From positions 17,719-81,718 of the forward strand of contig NZ_QWET01000021.1 of assembly GCF_003573545.1 (NCBI RefSeq): DNA of 64,000 nt, given 5' to 3'. Below are positions 1 to 9,633 of the stretch, piece after piece (position 1 is the stretch's first letter; every line of letters starts with the position of its first letter). The DNA is from Mariniphaga sediminis (GTDB taxonomy: Bacteria > Bacteroidota > Bacteroidia > Bacteroidales > Prolixibacteraceae). The notes beneath the pieces were generated by a model. The model made no database searches. It worked only from the letters and a program-made list of their open reading frames with translations, and was not told the DNA's origin. Made by a program: the position numbers and the translations under genes.

Positions 1-2
1 AA

Positions 3-575
3 AGCGGTCGGAAATATGAGGAGCTGAATTTGATTGTTGCTCATCTGGGAGGAGGTATTTCTGTGGGCGCTCATAAAAAGGGCAGGGTAGTGGATGTGAA
101 TAATGCTTTTGATGGCGAAGGTGCTTTCAGCCCGGAGCGATCGGGTACACTGCCGTTGGGACAGCTAATTGATATTTGTTTTAACGGAAAGTATTCGGAA
201 GCGAAAGTAAGGCGGATGGTTGTGGGTGAGGGGGGCTATGTGGGATACCTCGGTACAAACGACGCTAAAGCAGTGGCTGAAATGGCTGCATCGGGAAATG
301 AAAAGGCCCGTCTGATAAGGGAAGCCTTGTTTTACCAGGTTTCAAAAATGATTGGGGAAATGGCCGTGGTGCTGGAAGGAAAGGCAGATGCTATTTTACT
401 TACCGGAGGACTGGCTTTCGATGTTCAACTGGAAAAATATGTAAAAGAAAAAACCGGCTTTTTGGCTCCTGTTTTTACATACCCCGGAGAGGACGAGCTG
501 GAGGCTTTGGCCATGAACGCTTTGCGGGTGGCCAATGGCGAAGTGGAGGTAAAAGAATATCAGGCGGGGCCCTGA
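3..575 (+). CDS. buk: Butyrate kinase, C-terminal part (5' end outside window)
   Basis: Acetate/butyrate kinase family (ASKHA fold), converting butyryl phosphate and ADP to butyrate and ATP, or the reverse. The reading frame is open from the window edge and reads SGRKYEELNLIVAHLGGGISVGAH, the phosphate-binding region of butyrate kinases, followed by NAFDGEGAFSPERSG and a late LLTGGLAFD segment. About half of the usual ~355 aa is missing upstream, so the TTG at position 30 is not the true start. The stop overlaps the 3' end of the convergent TPR gene by 16 bp. The family call is firm; the direction of the reaction in the cell cannot be judged. Confidence 0.93.
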   Translation, partial: SGRKYEELNLIVAHLGGGISVGAHKKGRVVDVNNAFDGEGAFSPERSGTLPLGQLIDICFNGKYSEAKVRRMVVGEGGYVGYLGTNDAKAVAEMAASGNEKARLIREALFYQVSKMIGEMAVVLEGKADAILLTGGLAFDVQLEKYVKEKTGFLAPVFTYPGEDELEALAMNALRVANGEVEVKEYQAGP

Positions 576-3500
576 ATGAAGTGATTTGATTCGGAGGAAG
601 TATCGTCTTCACTGGTATTTGTCTCCCGGGCTTTTTTGAGGTATTCGTCGGCAGCAGAATAGTCATTCAAATCGAAAGAGACGTTTGCTGCCTTTTGATA
701 AAAAGTTTTGTCAGAAGCTGCTTTCTTTAGATAGATTTGAATTGCTTCTTCCCTCCGGTTTAACTTTTCAAGGGCGAACCCCAGATTGTCGTATCCTAAT
801 GAGTCTTCGGGATCGAGTTCAATGTATTTTTTAAAACATTCCACTGCGTCTTCCTGCTTGCCCGTTTCAAAAAGCAGCAGTCCGAGGTGGTTCAGTAAAC
901 TTTTGGAGGGAGCCTCCTTTTCCAGCATCTTTTCCAAAAAGCCGATGGCTTTTTCTTTTTGGTTACAAAGTTTGTAAGCCGAAACAAGGTTGTCCAGATA
1001 AACAGCTAAATAGGGGTTTAATTCAATCGCTTTCTGGTAATATCCGGCCGCGGTTTCGAAATTTCCCTGCGCATACCAGGTGTTCCCAATAAAATTGAAA
1101 TAGATGTCGGCCTCTCCGGGCGAAGCCTTTTTCATTGCTATGTCAAACGTGTCTCTTGCTTCATCATATCTTCCCTGGTTTTGAAGAGTCAATGCCAGGG
1201 TTTCATGGTAAATATTGTTTTCGGGATAAGCCTCAATTGCCCGCCGGATATTTTCTTCTGCTTTATCAAATTCCTGGTTTTTGTAATACACATTCGCGAT
1301 TTTTTCAAAAAGTACAGGATCCAGGGTGGCACCTTCTTTATAAATTTCAATGGCTTTTTCATTGTTTCCGTTTTTTTCGAGCGCTTCCCCTAAATTGATA
1401 TAATTATTTACCCGGTTACGATTTAAATGATACGCCTTTTCATAGAAATCCAAAGCCTTTGGGATATCATTCTGATGCAGATAAATTTTACCCAGAAAAC
1501 TGCAAACAATATCATTTTCCGGATCAATGCGAAATGCTTCCCTGAAAATTTCTTCGGCTTTATGCCAATTCCCTTCTTGTTGGTAGGCAGCTCCGAGGAA
1601 CTGGATACTCATTAACTCTTCAGGTTCAATTTCAGGCGTTCTTTTATAAATATCTATGGCTTTTGTTAAATACTTTTTTGCCTTTTGGGTATCCTTGTAG
1701 TTATCTAAAATATTCCATCCCAACTGAAAATAGTACCGGCCCTCCCAGGGTTCTAGCTGCGCAGCCTGCAGGTAGGCTTCTTCAAATTGTTCCATTTTCC
1801 CCAGGTCGTTGAATACATTTCCCAGGTTTTCGAAGTAAACGGCTTTGGGATTTTTTTCAATTGCCTGCCGGTAATAGGCAACGGCCTCTTCGTATTTTTT
1901 CTGGTTGTAGTAAAAAATGCCAAGCCGGTTCAGAAAAATATCTTTTTCCCCGGAGGACAATCGAAGCGCCGCACTGTAACTGTTTTTCGCTTCTTCCAAC
2001 ATGCCGAGGTTTTCAAACGCATACCCCAGATTTTCGTAATAAATGGGCGCCGGATTGAGTTGGACGGCTGTTTTTAATAAATCGACTGCTTCTTCGTGCT
2101 TCCCCGTTCCTGACAAAAAGAAGGCCAGCCGGTTGTAATATTTGTCCCGGCTTGCATCACTCCTCTCATCGGCCAGGTTCAGTGCATTGCGGTAGCTTTC
2201 TTCCGCTTTTTTGGTTTGATCTTTTCTTTCGAAAACAAGCCCGGTATTTTCATAATAAACAGGTTTGGGAAAGAAATGAATGGCATTCAAATAATGTTGC
2301 AATGCTTTTTCGTAGAAGCCCTGGTTGTAATAGAAAATGCCGAGCCGGTTCTCATAAATGTCTTTGTCGTTATCAGCTAATTCCAGTGCTTTAATGTAGC
2401 TTAATTTGGCTTGTTCCTTGTTTCCGGAATTTTCGTAGGCAAATCCCAGGTTCTCGAAATATAGTGGACTGGCATTTATTTCAACGGCCTTTTGCAATAA
2501 ATCAATGGCCTCGTCATATTCTTTTAGGTCAATCAATAAAAAAGCCAACCGGTTGTAATATTTGCTTTTGTCGGCTGCTTCATTTTTGATTGCTTTCCGG
2601 TAATAGGAAATTGCATTATCGTAGTTCCCGGTTTTTTCCCATGCGAGGCCAAGGTATTCCAGTTTTACCGGCTCATTCGGGTCGGTTTCTACCGCTTTCT
2701 CAAAATGCCCGATGGCATCCTGGTACAATTGGTTTTTGAAATAGATGACACCGGCTTCGTGGTGAAAACTGCTTTCAAAAGCGGGGCCTTTAATTTCCCT
2801 GATTTTTTCGAGCAACGATATTCCCTTTTTTACCGGAAGCTTAAATTCTGCTATATCATAAAGGGCGTTTAACCCGAGGCTCTTTTCCCGATCGTGTTTT
2901 AGTGCCAGCAGGTAGTATTTTTGGGCGTTTTCAACCTCTTCCAGTTTTTGGTATGCATTCCCAAAATCGTTGTAAATGTAATGCCGCCATTGTGGCCTGT
3001 ATTTTTCACAATACTTTAAATTGGCCACCACCCCGTTCCAATTTTCTTTTTTCCTGTTTAAAGCTACCAGTCCCCAGTAACCTTCAAATGCTTTTTTGTC
3101 AATTTCAATACTTTTTTTGAAGGCCTCTTCCGATTTCTCCGGTTCATTTTTTTCCAGCCAGGCATAACCCAGATTGCACCAGGCCTGAATTCTGAGGGGA
3201 TGCAGTTTGATGGATTTTTGGTAATATTCCTCCGCTTCCGCAAAATGCCCGTTTTTCTGGTAAACAAAAGCAGCGTTGTTCAGGGCTGTGTAACTAAAGT
3301 CAGGCGCCAACTTCATTATTTTACTTAAAAGGTAGTCCACTTCTTCGTGGTGCTTTTTAAAATAGGCAGGCTGTTCGTTTAACAGCAGGAGTCTGTTGTA
3401 TAAATCGGCCTTGCCCGGATTTTCACCCAGTCCTTCGTTGTACCAGTTTGCTGCAGTGTCATCCCTTTTTTCCGCCTTGTATAAATCGCCGAGAACCAGG

Positions 3501-4231
3501 TAATTTTCAAAGTCTTTTTTATCAATCTCCAATGCTTTCTGAAGGTGTTCCCGTGCCTTTTTAAAATCGTTTTGCTGAATGTAATATTCACCCCATATTC
3601 TTTCCGCTTTGGACGTACCCGGAATCAGTTCCTTGACTTGCTGAAAATGTTCTACTGCCTTGTCAAAATCCAACAGGTGGTACATTTGTACAGCTCCCGC
3701 AAGTAAGTGCAGATCCGCCTTTACCTGGGGTGGAATGTGGTCTTGTTTTAGAAAAAATTCAAATAAAAAATTACCTTCTACCCATCTTTCCTCTCTGAGA
3801 TAAGACAAGTGTTTTTTTATAAACTTAAAATCGGTTCCACAGGATGGAGGTGTTTTTATCTTTAGCAGCGAATTCAGAAAATCATGGTTGAGCCGGGCCA
3901 GCTCATGGGCAAAAACTTCCAGCCATTTTTTCCATCCTTCGTTCTCATTGGTTTTAAGTTTTTCAGTAATCTCTTTTTTAGTGCCAAGCCTTACGTTTTG
4001 TCTGAGTTTTTTTTGCAATTGGTGAATGGTACTGAATTCTGCATCGTTTTCAATACTTTCTCCGAGATACACCAACAGCTGATCATCAATTTTTTGAAAT
4101 TCCATTTTATTCAGAAACATGGAACGAATTGCCTCCAAAATGTCTGTTATCCGGTGCATGTCGCAGCCTGAATTGGCAGCCTGAAAATAGCTTTCTGCAA
4201 GAAGTTTTTTCATTTTTTCGTTGCTATCCAT
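560..4231 (-). CDS. Giant tetratricopeptide-repeat protein, partner of the CHAT protease
   Basis: A 1223-aa protein made almost entirely of TPR units, from about residue 160 to 1200, with repeated patterns of the type A-x-x-x-Y-x-x-A-I-E-x-x-P. The first ~150 residues are helical but not clearly TPR. No signal peptide or membrane segment is visible, so it is probably cytosolic. The ATG lies 3 bp after the stop of the CHAT-protease gene, which indicates one operon. TPR superhelices are protein-docking scaffolds; next to CHAT peptidases they commonly serve as sensor, substrate or regulator (for example TPR-CHAT of type III-E CRISPR systems). Near-identical units within the array suggest internal duplication. 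Its role here is inferred from context only. Confidence 0.85.
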   Translation of the reverse strand: MDSNEKMKKLLAESYFQAANSGCDMHRITDILEAIRSMFLNKMEFQKIDDQLLVYLGESIENDAEFSTIHQLQKKLRQNVRLGTKKEITEKLKTNENEGWKKWLEVFAHELARLNHDFLNSLLKIKTPPSCGTDFKFIKKHLSYLREERWVEGNFLFEFFLKQDHIPPQVKADLHLLAGAVQMYHLLDFDKAVEHFQQVKELIPGTSKAERIWGEYYIQQNDFKKAREHLQKALEIDKKDFENYLVLGDLYKAEKRDDTAANWYNEGLGENPGKADLYNRLLLLNEQPAYFKKHHEEVDYLLSKIMKLAPDFSYTALNNAAFVYQKNGHFAEAEEYYQKSIKLHPLRIQAWCNLGYAWLEKNEPEKSEEAFKKSIEIDKKAFEGYWGLVALNRKKENWNGVVANLKYCEKYRPQWRHYIYNDFGNAYQKLEEVENAQKYYLLALKHDREKSLGLNALYDIAEFKLPVKKGISLLEKIREIKGPAFESSFHHEAGVIYFKNQLYQDAIGHFEKAVETDPNEPVKLEYLGLAWEKTGNYDNAISYYRKAIKNEAADKSKYYNRLAFLLIDLKEYDEAIDLLQKAVEINASPLYFENLGFAYENSGNKEQAKLSYIKALELADNDKDIYENRLGIFYYNQGFYEKALQHYLNAIHFFPKPVYYENTGLVFERKDQTKKAEESYRNALNLADERSDASRDKYYNRLAFFLSGTGKHEEAVDLLKTAVQLNPAPIYYENLGYAFENLGMLEEAKNSYSAALRLSSGEKDIFLNRLGIFYYNQKKYEEAVAYYRQAIEKNPKAVYFENLGNVFNDLGKMEQFEEAYLQAAQLEPWEGRYYFQLGWNILDNYKDTQKAKKYLTKAIDIYKRTPEIEPEELMSIQFLGAAYQQEGNWHKAEEIFREAFRIDPENDIVCSFLGKIYLHQNDIPKALDFYEKAYHLNRNRVNNYINLGEALEKNGNNEKAIEIYKEGATLDPVLFEKIANVYYKNQEFDKAEENIRRAIEAYPENNIYHETLALTLQNQGRYDEARDTFDIAMKKASPGEADIYFNFIGNTWYAQGNFETAAGYYQKAIELNPYLAVYLDNLVSAYKLCNQKEKAIGFLEKMLEKEAPSKSLLNHLGLLLFETGKQEDAVECFKKYIELDPEDSLGYDNLGFALEKLNRREEAIQIYLKKAASDKTFYQKAANVSFDLNDYSAADEYLKKARETNTSEDDTSSESNHFIQGPA

Positions 4232-4234
4232 TTT

Positions 4235-6079
4235 TTATTGCAGGTATCCGGGTTTAATATCGTTTTCTGTCAATTCATCAGAAAGCCGGTGAAGAAAAGC
4301 TTTTATCTCTTCTGCTTTCTCGCGGAGAGTGTTGGTATTCAGGCAGGTTGTGTACATTTCCTCCGTATTTTTAAGTTTTCTGGCGTAAATGTCTATTGTT
4401 ACGTATGATTGAAAAAGTTCCAGTGCATTTCCGATGTTGCTGTCAATGGCGAGGTGCAATTCTCCTTTTATTTTAAACAACGCTGGCGACCATTGTTGAG
4501 ATTGTCGTAAAAACCTTCCGTTTCCGTTGTTGGGGCCCGCCATTCCCCTGCCATTTTCATTAGGGGCAGAAGAGGAAACGGGTTCGGGTGATTTACTTTC
4601 GCGCCCCATTCTTTGAACAGCTACCTCCGGCTGACCGGAACGCGCCATAGTGAGTTCTTCATAAAATTCTTTTTTCTTAGTAACCAACTGCTGTCCGCAA
4701 CTGGAACATAATTTGTCCAGCGGAGTATAGCGGGCTTCGTCTCTATAATAGGGGCATCCGGGATTATTACAAAACTTGGTTGTTATTTCTTCCCTTGTTT
4801 CCCTTTGGGGAGGGCTTTGGGCATCGTGACTTTTCAATTTCAGTGGAAAATCAACATAAGTAAATAACACCGGGCTCCCGAAAGCTTTTTGGTTAAATTC
4901 ACCTTGTCCGCCCAATTCAAACCTTCCGGCTGAAACGCAGGTGCCAATATTGGCGCCTTTCAAAAAATGGTTGTAAAATGTCTCGGTAAATTTCAGTGCA
5001 TGATCTTCCTGTACCGGGTTTTGCATGGCAATAACAAAAGGTATTTGTTTTTCCAGCAGCCGCGACGCAATGCCGTTTTTATTGAGGTAATCCACAATTC
5101 TGCCCCCGTTGCAAACCTGGAGAAAGACCAGCTTGGGTTCGAGCCGTGAATTTTTGATACAATTGGAAAATTTAATATCAGTTACCGGCTTTTTTAAAAA
5201 CAAACCACCCCTTGTTTTATCTTCCTCCGAAAAAATCAGCATTCCGTTTTTGTCTTTTACAAAACCGTGGCCAATAAAATGAATAATATGGGGAGAAAAA
5301 GATGCGTCGTGTTTACCTATTTTGTCGCCCAGTTCATTTTCCAGTGAATAGATTTCTGATGCCCCGGCCTGCCCGTTGTTTAGTTCTGATTTGAAAAAAT
5401 CCTGGTCGGGGTTTGGCTGGTATAGATATTTGATTTGCAGGGTTTCCTCTTCGGGATAGTTGTCTTTAAGTTCCTTGAAGTACAGGAGCAATTCGTTCCG
5501 CTTTTTCAATGGCTTTTCCGTCGGGTCCGAAATGATAAGTAGAATTTTCAGAGGGTATTCAATTTCAGATAGCTGTTCGTCGCGTGAATCCACAAAAGTA
5601 AAAGGGATTTTGCGGTAGAAGTTGATTTTTTTTCCAAAACTGGCAGCAAAAAAGGGCTCATCTATTATTAACCCTTTGGTTTTGGGGCGGTAATGAATGT
5701 ATTCCCAGGGAAGGATGGCCAGATCGTCAAATTCCGGTTCAAGGTCAAATTCGAGAAAAATATTATATGCATCTGCCCCTTCTTCGTCTTTTAGCGCGCT
5801 GGAATACCAGTCTTCAAATTCGATTATCAGGTTTTCTTTGGTAAAAATAAGGTCGAAAAGCAACTCACCCAACGCCTCGAAATCTTTCCGGTTAAAAACC
5901 GACAACTGCCCGGCTTCAAATTCCATGTCGAGGTATTTCCGCAGGATGCTCACAATACGTCTGTCGCGCACTTCCTCCCGGATGGTATCTGCATAAAAAA
6001 ACGACTTTCGCGAATCGGGCCGCCACCCTACCTTGGTTTCATTGTTCCGTTTTAAGAACTTGATATAAAAATTTGCCAT
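4235..6079 (-). CDS. CHAT-domain (caspase-like) peptidase with zinc ribbon
   Basis: A 614-aa protein with a CHAT peptidase core. The catalytic His is in HFIGHG (about residue 268) and the catalytic Cys in LVFLQVCNGGRI (about residue 321), followed by the family-typical region FVIAMQNPVQEDHALKFTETFY. A four-cysteine zinc ribbon (CNNPGC ... CSSCG) lies at about 434-462. Next come a low-complexity Ser/Pro/Asn linker and a helical C-terminal segment (about 535-610) that could be an adaptor domain. The N-terminal ~200 residues resemble the CHAT-associated alpha/beta region. There is no signal peptide. It is the middle gene of a tight operon: 23 bp after the 360-aa gene and 3 bp before the TPR gene. 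CHAT proteases act in bacterial conflict and cell-suicide systems; the trigger and substrate here are unknown. Confidence 0.88.
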   Translation of the reverse strand: MANFYIKFLKRNNETKVGWRPDSRKSFFYADTIREEVRDRRIVSILRKYLDMEFEAGQLSVFNRKDFEALGELLFDLIFTKENLIIEFEDWYSSALKDEEGADAYNIFLEFDLEPEFDDLAILPWEYIHYRPKTKGLIIDEPFFAASFGKKINFYRKIPFTFVDSRDEQLSEIEYPLKILLIISDPTEKPLKKRNELLLYFKELKDNYPEEETLQIKYLYQPNPDQDFFKSELNNGQAGASEIYSLENELGDKIGKHDASFSPHIIHFIGHGFVKDKNGMLIFSEEDKTRGGLFLKKPVTDIKFSNCIKNSRLEPKLVFLQVCNGGRIVDYLNKNGIASRLLEKQIPFVIAMQNPVQEDHALKFTETFYNHFLKGANIGTCVSAGRFELGGQGEFNQKAFGSPVLFTYVDFPLKLKSHDAQSPPQRETREEITTKFCNNPGCPYYRDEARYTPLDKLCSSCGQQLVTKKKEFYEELTMARSGQPEVAVQRMGRESKSPEPVSSSAPNENGRGMAGPNNGNGRFLRQSQQWSPALFKIKGELHLAIDSNIGNALELFQSYVTIDIYARKLKNTEEMYTTCLNTNTLREKAEEIKAFLHRLSDELTENDIKPGYLQ

Positions 6080-6102
6080 ACCTTAAAAAGTCGTTGCCCC
6101 TG

Positions 6103-7185
6103 TTAAAAATTTAATTGTCCGGCTGCTTCATCCATAATTTGATCGATGGGGTCCATCTTCATACTTTTTATCCTTATTTCTTCGTCGCTGCCGTCCAGTT
6201 TGGTCAGCATGTCCACAAAGCTTTCGATTTCTTCCTTTTTCTCTTTCCAGATTCTGTCGGCCTGCAGCGTTGTAAGATCAGGACTTAGTCTGATGTCCAC
6301 CGCCAGCTGGCGGAGTCGTGACTTCAGGTTGAGGAGTTGGTTCTCGCTGAGTTCTGACTGGTTTCTGATGTATTCATATATACTTGTATATTGTTTGTAA
6401 AACGAAAGCGACTCTTCATCTTTCCGGTCCTCCGAAATTCCGATTCGGAACAATACAAAATCATCATCACGGTAAGATTGCGCCGTGTCGAGGCTATCAC
6501 CGTAACAGAGCCGTTTGTTTTTTACCCAAAATTTATTTTTGTCGAGGTTTTCTCCCTGAACCAGTGCATAGTATCCCGGACGGAAAGGATTGCCGGAAGC
6601 CTGTCCAAAATTGTTGTTGATGCCCAACAGGGGACTGGTTTGTTCAAATCCCAACAGCGAATCAAATCCCTTGAGCACCACTCGCCCGACCTTTGTATAG
6701 CTTTCGAGTCCTGCGGAAAAATCAAGACTGTTTGATACATCTTCAACGACACTCAAAACTTTTTCAATGTTGTTGGTTTCTTTTACCCGGCAAAGAATAA
6801 TACTCAGCGAAAGGTTACCACCCCGCCACGGATGAACTCCTACCACCGGCGTGTTTAAGAATAACATGCCTTTGGGGAGTCTTTGTTCAAATTTTTTCAG
6901 GTGTGAGGGTCCGATTATATATGGAATTTCAAGTGTTTCACCGTTGTATTTGAAATTGCATACTGAAAAAACCATGGGCGAAAAGTTCTGATGCCAAAGA
7001 CGGTTGTAAGATAAAAACATCTCGCTTACGCTTACCATAAAATAGTGCCGGCGGTCATCGAATTTCGTTGAGAACAGAGCCGGTTCATCTGTTTGATTTG
7101 CCGAAAATTCGATGTAGGTAGGAACAAAAGTGGGGGATTGTCTGATGTTGTCCCACAGGTTGTTGAAGAATTGAGATAAAGGCAT
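6103..7185 (-). CDS. Unrecognised 360-aa first gene of the CHAT-TPR operon
   Basis: I do not recognise this family. The protein is soluble in appearance, with no signal peptide or membrane helix. Residues 1-250 look alpha/beta, with aromatic-rich strands (for example RRHYFMVSVSEMFLSYNRLWHQNF and PVVGVHPWRGGNLSLSIILCRV). Residues 260-345 are strongly helical and charged, ending in an acidic tail. It opens the operon whose next genes encode a CHAT peptidase and a TPR scaffold. It is therefore a candidate sensor, inhibitor or effector of that system, purely by position. Its promoter must lie in the 176-bp gap shared with the divergent lyase gene. Confidence 0.7.
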   Translation of the reverse strand: MPLSQFFNNLWDNIRQSPTFVPTYIEFSANQTDEPALFSTKFDDRRHYFMVSVSEMFLSYNRLWHQNFSPMVFSVCNFKYNGETLEIPYIIGPSHLKKFEQRLPKGMLFLNTPVVGVHPWRGGNLSLSIILCRVKETNNIEKVLSVVEDVSNSLDFSAGLESYTKVGRVVLKGFDSLLGFEQTSPLLGINNNFGQASGNPFRPGYYALVQGENLDKNKFWVKNKRLCYGDSLDTAQSYRDDDFVLFRIGISEDRKDEESLSFYKQYTSIYEYIRNQSELSENQLLNLKSRLRQLAVDIRLSPDLTTLQADRIWKEKKEEIESFVDMLTKLDGSDEEIRIKSMKMDPIDQIMDEAAGQLNF

Positions 7186-7361
7186 TTTCTTTGAATTTAA
7201 TGAGTGGTAAAATGTAATCCAATATTTTCTTTACATTTTTTGTTTCGATAATTTACGAAAAAATCTTTTAATATCAATTTCCCAAATCCTTTTTCATCCC
7301 GGATGTTTCTTCGGTTTCTTTTTTATTGTTTATTATTGTTGAGAGAATTAAACCAATTAAA

Positions 7362-9272
7362 ATGATAACAAAAATGAATCTCCTGGTTAGTTTGTTATGT
7401 TTTTTGACACTAACCACAACTTTAGCTACTGCCGGAACGAATACTTCATTTCCGGAGGAGGAACTTCCAAAGCTCGACAATCCTATGTCAGTGCAATACC
7501 TAAAAAAGAACCTGCGGAAGTCTCAGCCACGTCTGGTGCTGAACGCAGTCACAGAACGGAATCTTAAGAATAAGCTGAAAACCGATCCGGTGGTTCAGAA
7601 CATGTATAAAGCCATTCAGTTAAACGCAGAAAGAATTCAGCAAGAACCGTTTCTGGAACGTATCAAAATTGGTCGAAGGCTACTTTCTGTATCCCGCGAG
7701 ATGCTTTACCGCATGAATATGCTGGGGATGGTTTATCGAATAGATAAAGATCCGAAGGTGTTGAAACGGATCAACGATGAAGTGGTAGCTGTTTGTAATT
7801 TTTCAGACTGGAATCCGTCGCACTTTCTCGATGTGGCGGAAATGTCAATGGCTGTGGCTATTGCGCTCGACTGGACCGCCGGGAAACTGCCCAAGCCAAC
7901 CATTGAGCTGGCAAAAACGGCAATAATAGAAAAAGGAATAAAACCAAGTTGGTCCGAAAATGGAAAGAATCCCTGGTGGGCATACGGAACCAATAACTGG
8001 AACCAGGTGTGTAACGGGGGTATGATTGCCGCCTCTATAGCCATAGCGGATGAAGAACCGGAACTGGCTGCAAAAACAATCTGGCGTGCACTCGATGGCC
8101 TGCCTCATGCACTGGTTGAATATGGCCCTGACGGCGTTTATCCCGAGGGAGCTTCCTATTGGGGTTATGGAACCGGCTTTTCGGTTATAACTGCAGCCAT
8201 GCTTGAAAGTGCATTCAATACCGATTTTGGTCATTTTGAATATCCAGCATTTAAAAAAAGCGCTTTGTACAAAGTATTAATGATTGCTCCTTCCGGATGG
8301 TATTACAATTTTGCCGATTGCAGTAGTCAGCGTAGTGAACAGGGTGACATTACCCTGGCCTGGTTTGCTGCCAAAACCGGGAACAAAACCTTTTTTGAAA
8401 GGGAGCGGTTTTTGACTCCTGCCGAAAAGATGGGGAGATTATCGCGTCTGACAGGAGCAGCTTTGGTGTGGCTGGCTCAGTTTGAGGAAACCGGAAAAGA
8501 AAAGGTTCCCACTGCCTGGAAGGGCGGAGGTGCCAACCCGATTGTTATCTTTTCCGGTGGGGAAAATGACCCACATCAGTATTATTTTGGGGGCAAAGGT
8601 GGTCGCGGTGCTGTAAATCATGGAAATATGGACGGCGGTTCTTTTATTTTTGAACTGAACGGTGTTCGTTGGGTAATTGATCCGGGTAATCAGAGTTACT
8701 ACGATCTGGAAAAAACCGGATTCGACCTTTGGGGAGGGTGTCAGGAGTGTGAACGCTGGACCCTGCTTACCAAAAATAACTTCGGGCACAGTACGCTTAC
8801 CGTGAATGATAAGTTGCATATAGTAAAGGGACTGGCCACCATTGTCGATTTTAAAGAGGAGGAAATCCCGGAAGCAACTATTGACCTGACTCCAACTTTT
8901 GAAGGGCAACTGAAAAGTGCCCGGAGAAGGTTCCTGAAAGACAGCGGAACTTCTTTGGTAATTGAAGATTATATTGAAACATCGGATGAAACCAAACTGG
9001 TGACCTGGCAGATGCTGACAACTGCCGATGTGGAAATTGTAGATGGTGGTGCAATCCTGAAACAAGACGGACAAACCCTTAACCTGGAAAATCTTTCGCA
9101 TCCGGAACTGATGGTTTCCGTTGTTTCTCTGGACCCGGCGCCACTTAAACTCGATCGTCAGATAGAGGGGCTCAAACGGCTCGAGATTCGTATTCCGGCC
9201 TGGACGATTGAAGATGGAAAAGAGACAATTAAAGTGAGATTAGCCGGGAATTGTTATGTTGAAAATGAATGA
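7362..9272 (+). CDS. Heparinase II/III-family polysaccharide lyase, secreted
   Basis: An alpha/alpha-toroid plus beta-sandwich lyase of the heparinase II/III superfamily, acting by beta-elimination on uronic-acid polysaccharides. A signal peptide is seen (MITKMNLLVSLLCFLTL, then TTTLATAG). The toroid holds NNWNQVCNGG and GVYPEGASYWGYG; the C-terminal domain begins with the conserved NHGNMDGGSFIFELNGVRWVIDPG, whose His is typical of the active site. I place the start at the ATG at 7362, because the frame extends upstream only through a TTG that would precede the signal peptide with charged residues. It is the first gene of the glycan cassette. The exact PL family and substrate cannot be set by eye; PL40-like ulvan lyases are one option. 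Confidence 0.87.
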   Translation: MITKMNLLVSLLCFLTLTTTLATAGTNTSFPEEELPKLDNPMSVQYLKKNLRKSQPRLVLNAVTERNLKNKLKTDPVVQNMYKAIQLNAERIQQEPFLERIKIGRRLLSVSREMLYRMNMLGMVYRIDKDPKVLKRINDEVVAVCNFSDWNPSHFLDVAEMSMAVAIALDWTAGKLPKPTIELAKTAIIEKGIKPSWSENGKNPWWAYGTNNWNQVCNGGMIAASIAIADEEPELAAKTIWRALDGLPHALVEYGPDGVYPEGASYWGYGTGFSVITAAMLESAFNTDFGHFEYPAFKKSALYKVLMIAPSGWYYNFADCSSQRSEQGDITLAWFAAKTGNKTFFERERFLTPAEKMGRLSRLTGAALVWLAQFEETGKEKVPTAWKGGGANPIVIFSGGENDPHQYYFGGKGGRGAVNHGNMDGGSFIFELNGVRWVIDPGNQSYYDLEKTGFDLWGGCQECERWTLLTKNNFGHSTLTVNDKLHIVKGLATIVDFKEEEIPEATIDLTPTFEGQLKSARRRFLKDSGTSLVIEDYIETSDETKLVTWQMLTTADVEIVDGGAILKQDGQTLNLENLSHPELMVSVVSLDPAPLKLDRQIEGLKRLEIRIPAWTIEDGKETIKVRLAGNCYVENE

Positions 9273-9468
9273 CGGCCGGATTAGCGAAATTTCGGTTCCC
9301 GACCCTAACCGGGAACTGGCGCGTTTCAATCTTTCCGTTTCTTTACGCATTGATAAGGGCAGCGAAAATTTTAGCACGGTTTGGAATGAAACTACAGGCA
9401 TGACACATATTTCCATTGACCTTCCGGAAGATAATTACACCGGCGCCAGTGTAACCATTAATTTATAA
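9256..9468 (+). pseudogene. Remnant resembling the C-terminal domain of a PL8-type lyase
   Basis: A short frame overlapping the last 17 bp of the lyase gene in another phase. It reads ISEISVPDPNRELARFNLSV ... THISIDLPEDNYTGASVTIN. This looks like the final beta-sandwich of PL8 lyases (hyaluronate/chondroitin/xanthan type), which end in a 'DLP-x-G-x-SV' strand. With no N-terminal domain it cannot be an enzyme. I read it as the tail left by deletion of a PL8 gene, or as a frameshifted extension of the upstream lyase. The PL8 assignment comes from memory of the family pattern. Confidence 0.45.
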
Positions 9469-9633
9469 TTTTTTTGACGATAAAAATATTTTTGGTTTTC
9501 TTAGACGCGATTTATTGCTGGTGCCGGAAACGTTTTATGCAATCGTTTTAATTGGGGATTGTGAATGGGGCATATATTCACCTGAAAAGTGTCAGAAGAA
9601 CGTAACATCTCTTTGTATCGAAAAATTTTTATT

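Noticed and set aside
560..4231. TPR gene as a tandem-duplication assembly artefact
   Set aside because: Repeat units differ enough in DNA sequence, and the frame is open throughout.
7326..7361. TTG start extending the first lyase by 12 residues
   Set aside because: It would place charged residues before the signal peptide; the ATG at 7362 gives a normal signal.
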